Source: Megascapheus bottae
Taxonomy: Eukaryota; Chordata; Mammalia; Rodentia; Geomyidae
Direction: 5' to 3'
Length of the DNA: 64,000 nt
NCBI GenBank assembly: GCA_024803745.1
Contig: JANJXV010000037.1
Span: 8,643,501-8,707,500, forward strand
Of this stretch, positions 47,870-58,242 are shown in pieces (position 1 is the stretch's first letter; every line of letters starts with the position of its first letter). Position numbers and translations under genes: made by a program. A model generated the notes under the pieces. The model did not search any database. It was not told the DNA's origin and worked only from the letters and a program-made list of their open reading frames with translations.

Positions 47870-48545
47870 CACCTGCGTCTCTTCCTCCCTGAGCTAAGCC
47901 TCCATCTCCTTTTGCCTGGATTATTGCAATAGTCTTCTAACTCTCCTCTCTGCTTCTGCCCTTGGCCCCCTGTAGCCCATTCTCAATGCCAGTCAGAGTG
48001 GTACCTTTAAAACAGAAATCAGATCGTGCCTAAAACCCTCTGTGGATTATTGTCTCATTCAGATAAAAGCTCAAAGTCCTTACAAAGGCACACAAAGCCT
48101 AACACAATCTCCACTTCCTCCATTATTTCACCATCCAATTTCTACTACTCTGCCTCGCCTAAACACATCTACTGCAGATTTCTTGCTGAGCCTGTATCAG
48201 GTCAGGTACGGCCCCACCCCAGAGCCTTTGCACTTAGTTCTTCTCCCTGAAATGTTTTACCCAGATGTTTGCTTGCTCATTCTTTTACTTCCTAGATCAC
48301 TTAACTTTAATTGCAACCCTCCCATCAATGTTCCCTCTCTTCTGCTGCTTGGTTTTGTTCTATTACATTCACCATCTCTTAAGATGTGTTATAATTTCCT
48401 TATTTGGCTTGTTTGTGATCTGCTTCTTCTCACTAAATATAAGCCCTACTGAGGCAGGGATTTGGTTCATTTTGTTCACTGTTATGTACCCAGTGCCTAG
48501 AACAGTGCCTACCCATCCCAGGTATTCAATAGGCCAACTAAAGGC
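47870..48545 (+). mobile_element. L2 3' region, sense, ~670 bp
   Basis: The longest L2 relic here. Landmarks in order: 'gattattgcaatagtcttct', 'acagaaatcagatcgtgcct', 'gagcctttgcacttagttct', 'tgaaatgttttacccagatg', 'cactgttatgtacccagtgc' and 'ctagaacagtgcctacccat'. The 120-136-codon frames inside it are remnants or noise. Confidence 0.9.
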
Positions 48546-48656
48546 CACCCCCTACTTTGTGGAGCAGGAAGCAAGGCTCCAAAGGGCATACCCAATCTGT
48601 GCAAGGTTTTTATTTTATCTTTTATAATTTCGCCAACTCCTAACAACCCTCTGTGA
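48546..48656. other. Unique DNA, possible MIR scrap
   Basis: 'caacaaccctctgtgaag'-like bases at 48637-48656 may be antisense MIR. Confidence 0.35.
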
Positions 48657-48918
48657 AGTTGGGAGCCACTGGCTCATTCCTGTAATCCTAGCTATACAGG
48701 ACGCTGAGGTCTGACAATGGTGGTTTAAAATCAGCCTGGGCAGGAAAGTCTATGGGATTCTTACCACTAATTAACCAGCAAAAAGCCAGAAGTGGCGCTA
48801 TGGCTCAAGTGGTAGAACATCAGCTTTGAGTGGAAAAAGCTCAACCTTCAAACACTCAATGCCCTGAGTTCAGGTCCCAGTACTGGCACAAACAACAAAC
48901 AACCAAACCAAACAAAAA
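48657..48918 (+). mobile_element. 7SL-ID chimeric SINE, sense
   Basis: Head 'cactggctcattcctgtaat', right unit 'gcgctatggctcaagtggta', tail of CAAA-type repeats. Confidence 0.93.
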
Positions 48919-48994
48919 CCAACATGTTGAGACTCCTTGTTGCACGTAAGACAACCAAAGGCTTGAGATACAGGACACAGAGCTAGGCATCTTT

Positions 48995-49175
48995 CTTGGT
49001 CTGAAATACTGGCACCTATGTTTCCCAGTCGCAGGAACTTGGACAAGTCTTGCAGCCTTTCTGTGCTTCGGCATTCCAATCTACACAATGGGAACAATTT
49101 TGGTACCTACCTCCAAGGGCTGTCTAGAGGATCCAGCAAGGTTTCACATGCACAGTGTTGCTTGGGCTGAGCAGA
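48995..49175 (+). mobile_element. MIR, sense
   Basis: 'gcaggaacttggacaagtct', 'cacaatgggaacaattttgg' and 'tacctacctccaagggctgt' in sense MIR order. Confidence 0.78.
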
Positions 49176-49449
49176 AGGTGCTCAGAGTCCACTGTCATGA
49201 TCAGATCCACAGTCTGCTGCTCCAGCCTCAGGCCACGCCCTACCAAGGAGTCTCCATCCCATTTCCTCAAGGGACTTCAGGTCAGTCAGCCTGGAGCTCT
49301 GCCTCCCAATGGCAGCAACTCAGCTTGTCCAGTCCCATTTGTTTAGTCAGAATTTAATTTCTGCCTAAGCTGAAAGTCTTCTGTTCCCTCCTGCCCTTAC
49401 TCCTGCTCTCATCAGTGGGAAATGAGCTCTGGGAGCTTTCCCCCTGGTC
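49176..49449. other. Unique noncoding DNA, no gene seen
   Basis: An 89-codon frame has no recognisable features. Confidence 0.4.
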
Positions 49450-49545
49450 CAGAAATCCAAGGTGAAGAATTTCATTAACAATCAAGAGGACATAATCAAC
49501 ATTCTAATAATTCCAAATCCGTACTCCCCATTTTGCAGCCCTCCC
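49450..49545. promoter_or_regulatory. Candidate conserved AT-rich element
   Basis: 'gaatttcattaacaatcaag', 'gacataatcaacattctaat' and 'aattccaaatccgtactccc'. Several homeodomain-type AATCA/TAATT cores in a GC-rich surround. Confidence 0.45.
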
Positions 49546-49604
49546 CACAGTGTGCCCTGGTTCTCCCCCTACCCCCATTCCCGGCTCTCCCAGACACTCT
49601 CACC

Positions 49605-49685
49605 TTGACAAAGAAATCTCATTTCCTTTCCAGCCAAATTTGCTTCGCTATTAAATTCAGCACCTTACCTTCTGCCCTGATGATG
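49605..49685. promoter_or_regulatory. Candidate conserved element, possibly continuous with the previous one
   Basis: 'gacaaagaaatctcatttcc', 'agccaaatttgcttcgctat' and 'taaattcagcacctta'. Unique and AT-leaning; may be one element with 49450-49545. Confidence 0.35.
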
Positions 49686-50137
49686 AGGGGATGTGCTCTT
49701 GACTTCTGAAAGACAGGAGAGTGAACAAGAACGTCAGGAGAGGCTGGCTGCCCTTACACTTCCTAGAAGGTTCCAGGGAATGACATCCATTCCCACAGGG
49801 CCTCAGGGACCCCCCCTAGCTCATGGCCAGGAAACAAAACTCCTACCAGTGTAGAAGGGAAAGTGTCCTGGACTTTTGTGGAGACCGCTGAACGTTCTTG
49901 AGCTGATACATGGCCTTCTGCATTTCAGATGGCCCTACCTCAAAGGCCTTAGGAAAATCTAGCCTGTCCCCCACAGAATGGCTGGATGACCTTGGTCAGA
50001 GAAGGTTTCTGAGCCTCACATCTGAGAAAGGCCTTCTTGGTGGAGAGTCTGCCAGTTTGGAGGCCACAGAGAACCAAATGGGCTTTTATATCAGACTTCT
50101 GGAAAGAAGGCTTTATTCTGCGAATCTACCAATGGGG
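49686..50137. other. Unique noncoding DNA with a possible MIR scrap
   Basis: 'ctggatgaccttggtcagag' and 'tgagcctcacatctgagaaa' near 49980-50030 resemble the middle of a sense MIR. Confidence 0.4.
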
Positions 50138-50187
50138 CTTGGGGATGTAGCTCAGTAATAGAGTGGTTGCCTAGTTTGATCCCTAGC

Positions 50188-50190
<3 letters not shown>
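50138..50190 (+). mobile_element. ID element, sense, partial
   Basis: 'cttggggatgtagctcagta' (A box), then 'tgatccctagcaacac', missing the central 'agcatgcatgaggccctggg' part. A CA microsatellite replaces the A tail. Confidence 0.82.

Positions 50191-50230
<40 letters not shown>
50191..50230. repeat. (CA)n microsatellite
   Basis: About 20 CA units continuous with the ID tail. Confidence 0.97.
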
Positions 50231-50232
<2 letters not shown>

Positions 50233-50394
50233 TTGCATGTAGGTGCAATGAATTCATTCATGAGGACATAGTCCTTGCTACTTAACAGTCTCTAAAAGGT
50301 TTCACCTCCTAATTCCTCACAGAAGGACTAGGCCATACTTGAACCCCTTTGGTGGGTTCAGATCACATTCATATCACAGTGTGTTCATTGACTA

Positions 50395-50505
50395 GAAATG
50401 GGGAACAGGGCAATAATGCCCCTCTTTCAAGGTCATTGGGGTGATGGTCAAATGACATAACGCTCAGCAGAGCCTGGCACACACTTGACACAATCCACAC
50501 TCGCT
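50395..50505 (+). mobile_element. MIR 3' fragment, sense
   Basis: 'caataatgcccctctttcaa', 'gtgatggtcaaatgacataa' and 'agagcctggcacacacttga'. Confidence 0.7.
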
Positions 50506-50924
50506 ACTCCATTACTATGTATGTAGTCATGTCTATGGCTTTTACCCTACAGCACGACCCCGCTGCCTGCCTCTCTTCATCCCAATCGTTCCTTAATGCA
50601 CTTGGAATACGTGTCTGAGTTCTCACAGGTCTAAGGAGATACAGAGACTAAACCCTACCTTCACACAAGGTGGGCCATGCCATGCCATGCATGGTGAATT
50701 TCTGGAAGTGGCAAGAATCACTCGTCTTAAAGATGTTACCTAAGGGGGAGTCAGAGGCTTCTGGCTTCTCACCAGAGGTAACTTCTAAAGCTGAGACTTG
50801 AGGAGTCACCTGGTGGCAATGGGTGATGGGAATTGTGTGTGTGTATGGCGGGGGTGAGGGTAGGGGTGTGGGGGGGACTTGAAGAATAAAAGCCAGAGAA
50901 AGATCAAGTGGGGTCCTGAGGCCT

Positions 50925-50927
<3 letters not shown>
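50506..50927. other. Unique noncoding DNA, no gene seen
   Basis: G-rich low-complexity patch at 50845-50876. No exon recognised. Confidence 0.4.

Positions 50928-50958
<31 letters not shown>
50928..50958. repeat. (CA)n microsatellite
   Basis: About 15 CA units. Confidence 0.95.
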
Positions 50959-50962
<4 letters not shown>

Positions 50963-51595
50963 GAGTGGCCTTGCCAGATACAGCGCAGTGTTCAGCTATT
51001 ACCATGAGTTCAATCGGGAGCCATAGGACACTGACGAGAGCTGGGACCTGTGTGTTCTTATAGAAACGTATGTCTGGCTGCAGTGTGGGGGCCGGATGTG
51101 AGAGATGGGAGGAAAGACAAAAAAGAAGTGGGGCAAGGGAGGGGCAGTGGCCAGGAGGGTAGAGATGAGAGAAGTGGACACATGCATTCTACAGGCCGTT
51201 GTGGTCAGGACTGAAGGCTGTTAACGACAGCTCGTAATCTGCTAAGGGCACTCCATCCATGGTGGGGTCAGAGGAGAATGAGGCCTGAATAGCTGGGCCT
51301 GGGCCTGGAAGTTCATGTGTCTTAGGTCTTTGTCTAGGCAGATGTTTCAGGGAGCCCTGAGACAGGAGCCAAAGACCAGGGTTCCATGCAACTCCATGCT
51401 GCAGGGCCATAAGGATTCCAGGCTCCAGGGAGGCTGGGACAGTAGGTTTTATTCTCTGGCCTCTGAATCCTTCTGAAGTCCCTTTGTGTTCTGAGTAGCT
51501 CTCTGGTAGATCTCTATTGTCTTTCCACTCAGCTCGCCCCCACACTAACACAGTTGTCCCAGGCTGCATAACCAACCTGGGCAGGAGAAAGGAAA
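50959..51595. other. Unique noncoding DNA, no gene seen
   Basis: A 128-codon minus-strand frame (51189-51575) has no recognisable domain. Confidence 0.4.
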
Positions 51596-51715
51596 GGACT
51601 TTCAGAGAACCTCAGGACAGAAGAGAGAAGAAAAGAGGAGGAGAAGAGAGGGGAGGGCAGGGGAGGGAAGGAGAGGACAGGACAGGACAGGACAGGATAG
51701 GACAGGAGAGAGAAG
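51596..51715. repeat. Purine-rich tract with (GGACA)n core
   Basis: gaggag and ggaagg units with five or more GGACA repeats at about 51674-51706. Confidence 0.95.
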
Positions 51716-51943
51716 AACCCAGGAGGCTGCTGGAGCTCATAAAGTGGTGATATGCCTGGCTCCACGCCGTGGTTCTGGCTAGATTCATCACTTAGGGGGA
51801 GGGGGATTGTTTCAGCCTGGCATGAAGCCTCCAGACCCCTTCTCTTCTAGCTGTGATAGGGCAGATGGTTCTGCCACCCTCCCTCCCGCCCCCCCCAGCA
51901 ATTTCTGCCCTTCCTCTACTGTGGGATCTGTAGCAGATCTTGC
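51716..51943. other. Unique noncoding DNA
   Basis: No repeat or exon recognised. Confidence 0.4.
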
Positions 51944-52000
51944 TGTGGTGTGGTAGTGGTGGTGGTGGTAGTGGTGGTGGTGGTGGTGGTGGTGGTGTGT
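51944..52000. repeat. (TGG)n microsatellite
   Basis: About 18 TGG units with two TAG interruptions. A run of GG doublets on the plus strand. Confidence 0.97.
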
Positions 52001-52139
52001 GCTGGAAGATGGAAGTCAGGAGGGAAGCCTCTCTTTCTAATGGGGATGGGCAGGACTCTTCCCATTTGTAGGAGAGGAAAGGCAGATGGTTGGGAGCCTG
52101 CTCTCAGGTCTCCCGCCCTCTCCCCTCTGCCCCCCAGGC

Positions 52140-52410
52140 CTTCCTCCATATGGTGCTGCATCATGTTCCTCGCTTGTCTTTCTGCACTCTTCCATGCCCT
52201 CAGAATAAAAACCAATTCCTCAACAAGGCTTTGGCCCAGCCTCCAGCCTATGCACTTGACTCCCTCCCCTCAAGGGCTCTTTCCCTGTGCCTGGAACATT
52301 CTCCTAGCATACCTTCACACCTGTCCTTCACATGGCCAATTCTTCATCCTTTAGGTCTCAGAAGCTAGGAAGTGTTCTCAGATCACATCTGCAGGCTAGA
52401 ATAAATTCTT
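52140..52410 (+). mobile_element. L2 3' region, sense
   Basis: 'tttctgcactcttccatgcc', 'ctctttccctgtgcctggaa', 'cattctcctagcataccttc' and 'catcctttaggtctcagaag' match the mid-3' part of L2. Confidence 0.78.
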
Positions 52411-52599
52411 GGTTTCGATCCCCAACAGGTCACTACTGCCTTCCCCACTCTCCACGCAGCCCAAGCTTCCTCTATCCCAGCCCTACAGCCCTGAGTTGTA
52501 ACCCAGTCAGTGCCTAGCTTTCATTAGATACTGGTGGGAGGAAAGCCCAGAAATTACTAAATACTAGGTAGGTTGAAAAAAACAGGCCAAACACGTTCA
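52411..52599. other. Unique noncoding DNA
   Basis: No repeat or exon recognised. Confidence 0.4.
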
Positions 52600-52690
52600 T
52601 TACCCCATTTTTGTCCTGGGTTTGAATTCAGAGCCTCGCAGTTGCTAGGTAGGTACTCTACCTAGAGAGCCATGTCCCTGGTCTTTTCTG
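52600..52690 (-). mobile_element. ID element, antisense, diverged
   Basis: 'tcctgggtttgaattcagag' and 'agagagccatgtccctggtc' span an antisense ID. Confidence 0.72.
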
Positions 52691-52723
52691 CTTTATTTTT
52701 CAAGTAAAGGTTCCATGATGTTC

Positions 52724-52955
52724 CTACCTATGTCCCCCCTCTTTTTTTTTCTGGCCCTGGGATTTGAACTCAGGGCCTCAGCACTGTCCCTAAGTTTCTC
52801 TGTGCTCAAGACTAGTGCTCTACCACTTCAGCCCTAGCACCCGTCCTGGCCTGCTTTTTCTGTTTATATGGTACTGAGGAATTGAACCCACGGCTCATAC
52901 ATGCTAGGCAAGCATTCTCCCACTAAGCTATATTCCCAGCCCCTACCTATGCCTT
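52724..52955 (-). mobile_element. ID-ID dimer SINE, antisense, with target duplication
   Basis: The body (52741-52943) has both units, with B-box complement 'gaggaattgaacccac'. 'tacctatg' sequences at 52724 and 52944 bracket it. Confidence 0.93.
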
Positions 52956-53019
52956 TTGAATAGCTGAGATTACAGGCTTTTACTATGGGGTAGGCTTGTT
53001 TGTGAAATGGTAGGAGGGG

Positions 53020-53128
53020 GCAGGTGTCTCATTAACTTTTTACCCTGATTGGCCTTGGACTTTGATCCTCCTCAAACCTGCCTTCCAAGTAGCAGAGATT
53101 AAAGGCATAAACCTCTGTGCCCAACCCC
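53020..53128 (-). mobile_element. B1-like 7SL monomer SINE, antisense, diverged
   Basis: 'ttggccttggactttgatcc' and 'caagtagcagagattaaagg' are antisense 7SL-type landmarks without an ID partner. Confidence 0.7.
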
Positions 53129-53837
53129 TGAATCCCCTATTTTGTGTGACCATACAGTGGAAAGGACCATAATCATGCAGAGATGAAAAGCACTCAGGAG
53201 TCTCCCTCACAGGCTTTTGTCCCCAGGCAGTGGAAGGAAAGGGGAGGCAGTGGATAGAGGCTTACAGGAGCTGCATGGGAGAGCATCAACATGTGCATTC
53301 TGCTTTAGTAGAGTCTAGCATGTGTGTGAGCAGAGGCATAAGCATGGTCCATTACTGGCTAGCATCAGGGCCATGTTTGGCTGCTCCACAGTGAGGAGAT
53401 CAAACTTCCTGCCCAAGATAGAGAAGTGGGAATGTTGGGAAGACAAGATGGTTGCACCCTAAGATTGGAGATTGATGTCATCTTAAACCCTTGTGGAAGT
53501 CTGAGAGATGGCACCCAGGGGGCAAGGCAGACCCTGGGGATGCAATCACAGGCTAATAGCCTCCCAGCCTGAGATGCAATTAGGGGCAGACTCCCAAGGG
53601 ACCTGCAGTGGGTTGTTTGGAATTAGGAGTGGGGCCTCTCAGATCTGCCTTTGGACCAGAGGAACCAGGAACCAGGGTGTAGGAAGGGTGAGGAAAACTT
53701 CAAATAGAAGGAAGGGACACTGAACAGCACTTTGAGGCAAAGCCTAATCATGGGAGATAATATCCCAGATCTTCAATGTAACAATGAAAGAGATAATATA
53801 AATAAGTCAGTTTCGTCTCTTAGCTTCTTTCTCCTCA
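53129..53837. other. Unique noncoding DNA, no gene seen
   Basis: No repeat or exon recognised in about 700 bases. Confidence 0.45.
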
Positions 53838-54036
53838 GTGGTGGAGAAGTACTAGGGTTTGAATTTTGTGCTTCAACCACTGAAGCCGTGCCTCCAGTCC
53901 TGCCTTGTGTTGGTGATTTTGGCGATAGAATCTCTTGAACATTTCTTTCCAGGCCAGCCTTGAACTGAGATCCTCTCGATCTCAGCCTCTTGTGTAGCTA
54001 GAGTTACGGGCGTGAGCCACCACCAGTGCCTGGTGG
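53838..54036 (-). mobile_element. 7SL-ID chimeric SINE, antisense, diverged
   Basis: 'ggagaagtactagggtttga' through 'gcgtgagccaccaccagtgc'. Much of the middle is shortened. Confidence 0.85.
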
Positions 54037-54049
54037 CTCCTAGCTTTTC

Positions 54050-54165
54050 TGAGTTGCCATTCTTCCCCTTATAAGATGGAAACAGTATTTTCTATCTCAT
54101 AGAGTTTTTGTGGCGGTTAAATGAACGAAAGCATGCAGAGCACCTTACTCAAAGCCCACCCCGCT
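54050..54165 (+). mobile_element. MIR 3' part, sense
   Basis: 'tataagatggaaacagtatt', 'tctatctcatagagtttttg' and 'ggcggttaaatgaacgaaag'. Confidence 0.8.
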
Positions 54166-55332
54166 TCAGCCACCAAGAACTCATGGTGGCAATGAGCTTA
54201 GAGACAGACTGTCCCACGCTGGGCATTAGCACTAGCTCAATTCTTAGAAGGCCAAGTTGCAATACCAGCCACCACACTTCCAGCCCCATGGATTGAGCTG
54301 GAAGACAGCCTCAGGTTGGTTGTCTGCAAGTAGAACTATCAATCCTAGCCAGCCCACTGCCTGGACTTCAGCGCCTCTGCCTCAGTCTTGATCATCAGTT
54401 GGAACTGTCCCCAAGACCACAAGTTCTCACCTCACAGGCTCCAGAAGGGTTCCTACCACCCAGCTTGTCTAAGCCAGATGTGTGGAGAGATGGCTTTCTG
54501 CAGAGTCCTGGGAAGATCCAACAGGTACCTGTGACTTGCTGGCAAGACAGTGTTTAGAAATGTCACCAGATACATGACAGCTCTGAGGAGTCAAGTGTTC
54601 GATACTTCCAGATGGGAGAGGGGAGAGGAGAAGGGGCTGCTTTATCCAAACAAGACTTCCTCAAGCATTTTTTTTTCTTTGCCATCCCCAAACCCTCCTG
54701 AGAAGGAAATGGGGATCTCAATGACACAAATGGGCACGCTGAGGTTTGAGCGACGGAACACCTGGCCTAAGGCGTCCCTGGGCTGTAGGTTCAGGCTGTC
54801 CAGAGCTGAGCACAAAGGGATCAGGGGAAACTCAGTTACAGTCTAGGTGCTGTACTAAATTCTACAGGGCAGAGGCCTGGAGGAATGTACACAAGCTGTC
54901 CACACATTCCGATGCAGCTGTTCTAAGGATTTCTCTTAGAAAGCAGTGGGGGAAGGGTCCAGACAGCCCACAAGGCCATCTTCTGGGTCAGAAATTGTGG
55001 GTGCTACACAGCAGAACTCTACCCAAACCCTGTCTTTAGACTCTCCATCTGCCTCTTTCCCCTTGCCCAAGTCCAGGTGCTGTGAGAAAGGGACGAAATT
55101 CAGGCTAGCCTTCTGAAGTAGCTGCTTTGGTCTAATGTGAACCTGGGCTTCTTGGGTCCTCTAGATAGCTCAGTAGAGCTGGGCCCAAGATGCTTCCCTT
55201 GGTAGCTGGAAGAGACAGCTATCCTACTTCCTAGGAGAGGGGCTGGCCTGGTAGCCAATCCCAAACACAGTCTTTGGAAAACAGAGCCATGTTCTAGCCT
55301 GGTACTGCAACAAAAGGGGGGTATTGTGGGCC
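54166..55332. other. Unique noncoding DNA, no gene seen
   Basis: Longest transposon-free stretch in the last third of the window. Frames of 97-98 codons overlap at 54550-55039 without recognisable features. Confidence 0.45.
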
Positions 55333-55445
55333 TAAGTTCAAATCCTAGCCCTGTTACTTTCCAGCCATGTACTCTGAGTTCCAGTTTTCATGTCTGAAAA
55401 ATGGTGCTAGTAGGACTCCCATCTAAGAAGCTTAATGAAAAACAT
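55333..55445 (+). mobile_element. MIR, sense
   Basis: 'taagttcaaatcctagccct' and 'cagttttcatgtctgaaaaa' are the sense 5' and middle parts. Confidence 0.8.
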
Positions 55446-55719
55446 CTGTGATGAGAGCATGGGCATTTGGCAAAAATGCTTGTTTCCTTTCCTTGCTGGC
55501 AACTTTAATCCACCATTCTAGCAGCAGAGCCATCCCAGAATCCTCTTTAACATGCACAGAGCTGGGAAGAGGGGGACAGTTATTATTAAGTCCACCTGAG
55601 AGGGAGCACGTGCCAAGCTCTGACTTTCACAGCTACAGGATGGATATGATTATTTTGTTCCTGTTATTGAGTTACTGACACCTGAGAAAGCAGGGCTGGC
55701 AGGGCCTCAGAAAGCAGAT
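55446..55719. other. Unique noncoding DNA
   Basis: No exon recognised. A faint MIR-like patch may lie at 55580-55620. Confidence 0.4.
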
Positions 55720-55942
55720 GCAGACTCTGCCTTCTTTTTTTTTTTTGCCAGTCCTGGGCTTGAGCTCAGGGCCTGAGCACTGTCCTTGGACTTTCTCAAG
55801 GCTAGAGCTCTACTACCTGAGCCTCAGCACCACTTCTGCATTTTTCTATGTATGTGGTACCGAGGAATCGAACCCGGGTCTTCATGCATGCTAGGCAAGC
55901 ACTCTACCACTAGACCAAACTCCTGGCCCAGACTCTGCCCTC
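55720..55942 (-). mobile_element. ID-ID dimer SINE, antisense, with target duplication
   Basis: The body (about 55734-55928) has two complete units, with 'taccgaggaatcgaacccgg'. 'cagactctgccttc' at 55720 recurs as 'cagactctgccctc' at 55929. Confidence 0.96.
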
Positions 55943-56149
55943 TTATTTTCAAAAAGCAAAAGGACGAAAGGAGGAGCCCACTAACTTAATATCAGCCAGA
56001 GACGGGGATTGAGATAGTCAGGCTTGAATCTGGTTTATCATCAACTTGCTTTCTTAGGTCAAAAGAGACAGGCCCAGGAGAGAAGTCAAGATCCCACTGG
56101 GAGGCAGGACCCTGACAAGGGGGCCCTGGTATTCTCGGCCACTTCCCCA
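55943..56149. other. Unique noncoding DNA
   Basis: No repeat or exon recognised. Confidence 0.4.
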
Positions 56150-56215
56150 GCTCCTGGAGCAGGGCTTGGTGTATAGTTTCTACTTAATATGTAGTCACTG
56201 AATGAGTGAAGGACT
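56150..56215 (+). mobile_element. L2 3' terminus, sense
   Basis: 'ggagcagggcttggtgtata' then 'actgaatgagtgaagga' parallels the L2 3' end. Confidence 0.6.
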
Positions 56216-56834
56216 GAATGAGAGGTAAAAGACAGAGGTAGAAGACAGAAGGGATCTAAGTGAGACAGTAGTTACCTTGATGAGCCCTCAGGCCTTCCTA
56301 GGGTTGAGTCCACACATGTATCTCTCCTCCTCCAGATGGCAGTGAGAGAGGCAAAGGACTTACAGGGAAAGCTACAGCTAGAGGAATGGAGGTTAGACTG
56401 CCAGCAGTAGGACTGAGTTGTGAAAAGAGGGAGGAAGGGAGACGGGAATGACTACCTCTGTCAGAGTTCTGGGGGGGAGGAGGGGGAAGGGAGGGAGAGA
56501 GTGGTACTTGTCTATGTTTAGGGGGTGAGGAAGGGTGAGGCTGGGGTACCCAGGGGATCCCTGAATCATACTTGCTCAGAGTCTCGGACACCTGGGAGGG
56601 AGCCTCTGCCCACAAAGGCCACTTCCATTCCTCAGAGGCTGACCAAGCTCAGCTCTGGCTGCTCAGGATCCTGTTGCCATAGAGATGCTGAGCATCCTCT
56701 GAGAGCATTAGATGCATAGAGGTGTGGCCTGCACCACGGTTGGAAGCCGGGATAGAGGTAAGGATGCAGTTGGGGCTGCAGAGGGGTTGGGTTGGACTCT
56801 ATCAAGCACAGCACTCACAGATGTGTGGCGCAGT
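56216..56834. other. Unique noncoding DNA with an RFX half-site-like motif
   Basis: GTTGCCAT at 56673-56680 extends to GTTGCCATAGAGATG. A G-rich patch (56471-56500) precedes it. No gene recognised. Confidence 0.4.
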
Positions 56835-57030
56835 TGTCACTAGCTTTAGAGTCCACAAATTGAGCCTGAATCTCGATGATTAGCTGGTGGCCTTGGATAA
56901 CACATATCCGAACCTTACTTCCTTCATCTGTAAAATGGGGTTGACAGTGCTTTTCCTCAGGCACTGTGACAGTCATTTGTACCTGTCTAGGAAAGCCCAG
57001 TGCTGGGACCCCTGCAAACCCTCAGTGAGT
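56835..57030 (+). mobile_element. MIR, sense, near full length
   Basis: 'gctttagagtccacaaattg', 'acttccttcatctgtaaaat', 'ggggttgacagtgcttttcc' in sense MIR order. Confidence 0.85.
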
Positions 57031-57184
57031 GGTGACTATTATTCTGTAATTGGTGCCAAGGTAGGGGCTCTGTAAGATTTGCCTCAGGGCACAGGTCCCA
57101 GCCTGGGCCTGTGCTTTGGGACTGTTGGATGAGGCCTGGCTCCTTCTCCACAGACAGCAGCGATCAGGAGTCAGGAGTTATGTC

Positions 57185-57310
57185 ATCCTTTGAACATGGG
57201 CCTGCAGGCTCTGCTGCAGGCATATCTGAAAAATAAATAATAACAACGTGAATAATTCACCGAATCTGTGTGAATAATTCACCATGACCTCCCAAGCACC
57301 AACCGATTAG
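57185..57310. promoter_or_regulatory. Candidate conserved element with a duplicated 13-bp palindrome
   Basis: GTGAATAATTCAC, an odd palindrome, occurs at 57248-57260 and 57270-57282, 22 bp apart from start to start. Flanks are 'catatctgaaaaataaataa' and 'catgacctcccaagcacc'. Transposon-free and CpG-retaining (three CpGs around the palindromes). Regulatory role is inferred from geometry and composition. Confidence 0.5.
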
Positions 57311-57791
57311 TCACCGCAGACCCAGGCTCCTGCCCTGTCTACCTTTGACTGCCCCATTGGCTCTGAGGAGGGCAGCCTGGCCACAGGGGCAGGGGGTGGA
57401 GGACACACAGAGACACTTAGAGTATCTCGAAAGTCTGCAGAGTCTTAGAAGGCAACAAGAATGTAGAGTTGGGGATCCCTGTGAGTTACTACAAGGACCC
57501 ACCGTCTGGGACTTACTATAGTCACAGAATGTGGGGGACCCTGTAGCTGGTAATCTTAAATTGCCTCTTCTCTCTGGGCTGAGAGCTGATCGAACAAAGA
57601 GAGCTCCTTATATATTGTTATATTTGGCTAAGAAGTCCAGGTGAGCCAGTTCTAATGTAGCCCTGTTTCCACAAGGACTCTAGGCCACATAGCTCCTTGA
57701 TTTGAAATAAATCTGAAGAAGTTTCTCCCAGAAGTTAGAACAAGGTGGGGGCTAAAATGGCTCCTCTCAGAGATCACACAGAGCCAATCAA
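57311..57791. other. Unique noncoding DNA, no gene seen
   Basis: A 'tccttatatattgttatatt' AT patch lies near 57605. No repeat or exon recognised. Confidence 0.4.
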
Positions 57792-57940
57792 CCCGTATCT
57801 CTCCATTTCCTTATCTGTAAAATGGGGATTCAAGACACCTAGCTCATGACATTATTATTGTTCTGTGCACGAAATGACGTCATGACCAAAAATTGCTTAG
57901 TGCAACGCCTGGCACATAGTAAGTGCTAAAAAGCAGTAGC
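57792..57940 (+). mobile_element. MIR, sense
   Basis: 'tccatttccttatctgtaaa', 'atggggattcaagacaccta' and 'caacgcctggcacatagtaa'. An ATGACGTCAT (CRE-type palindrome) at about 57875-57884 lies inside it. Confidence 0.88.
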
Positions 57941-58209
57941 TGTTCTAGATAGTCATTATCTCTCCAAAGATAGCGTGCTGGGGGCAGGGGGAGGTAGCAG
58001 GCTGCTCAGACACTGCAGATGTTCACATAAAACGTGATCTGCAGGCCTCAGAGACGGTGGATGGCTGGTCAATGGAGGGCTGTCAGAACCCAAGACAAAG
58101 GAACCTACAAGATCTTTTATGTATATACTACACTCCATCTCTCAGTCTCCTGCTTATTTCATCCCGAACACGTGTCACATTTTGATTAGATTTTTAGTCA
58201 CTTGTTTAC

Positions 58210-58211
<2 letters not shown>

Positions 58212-58242
<31 letters not shown>

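Noticed and set aside
48042..48627. Frames of 120-136 codons
   Set aside because: They lie in the L2 3' untranslated region, not in its ORF2.
51950..52354. 134-codon frame with poly-Val
   Set aside because: The poly-Val is the (TGG)n microsatellite and the rest is an L2 fragment.
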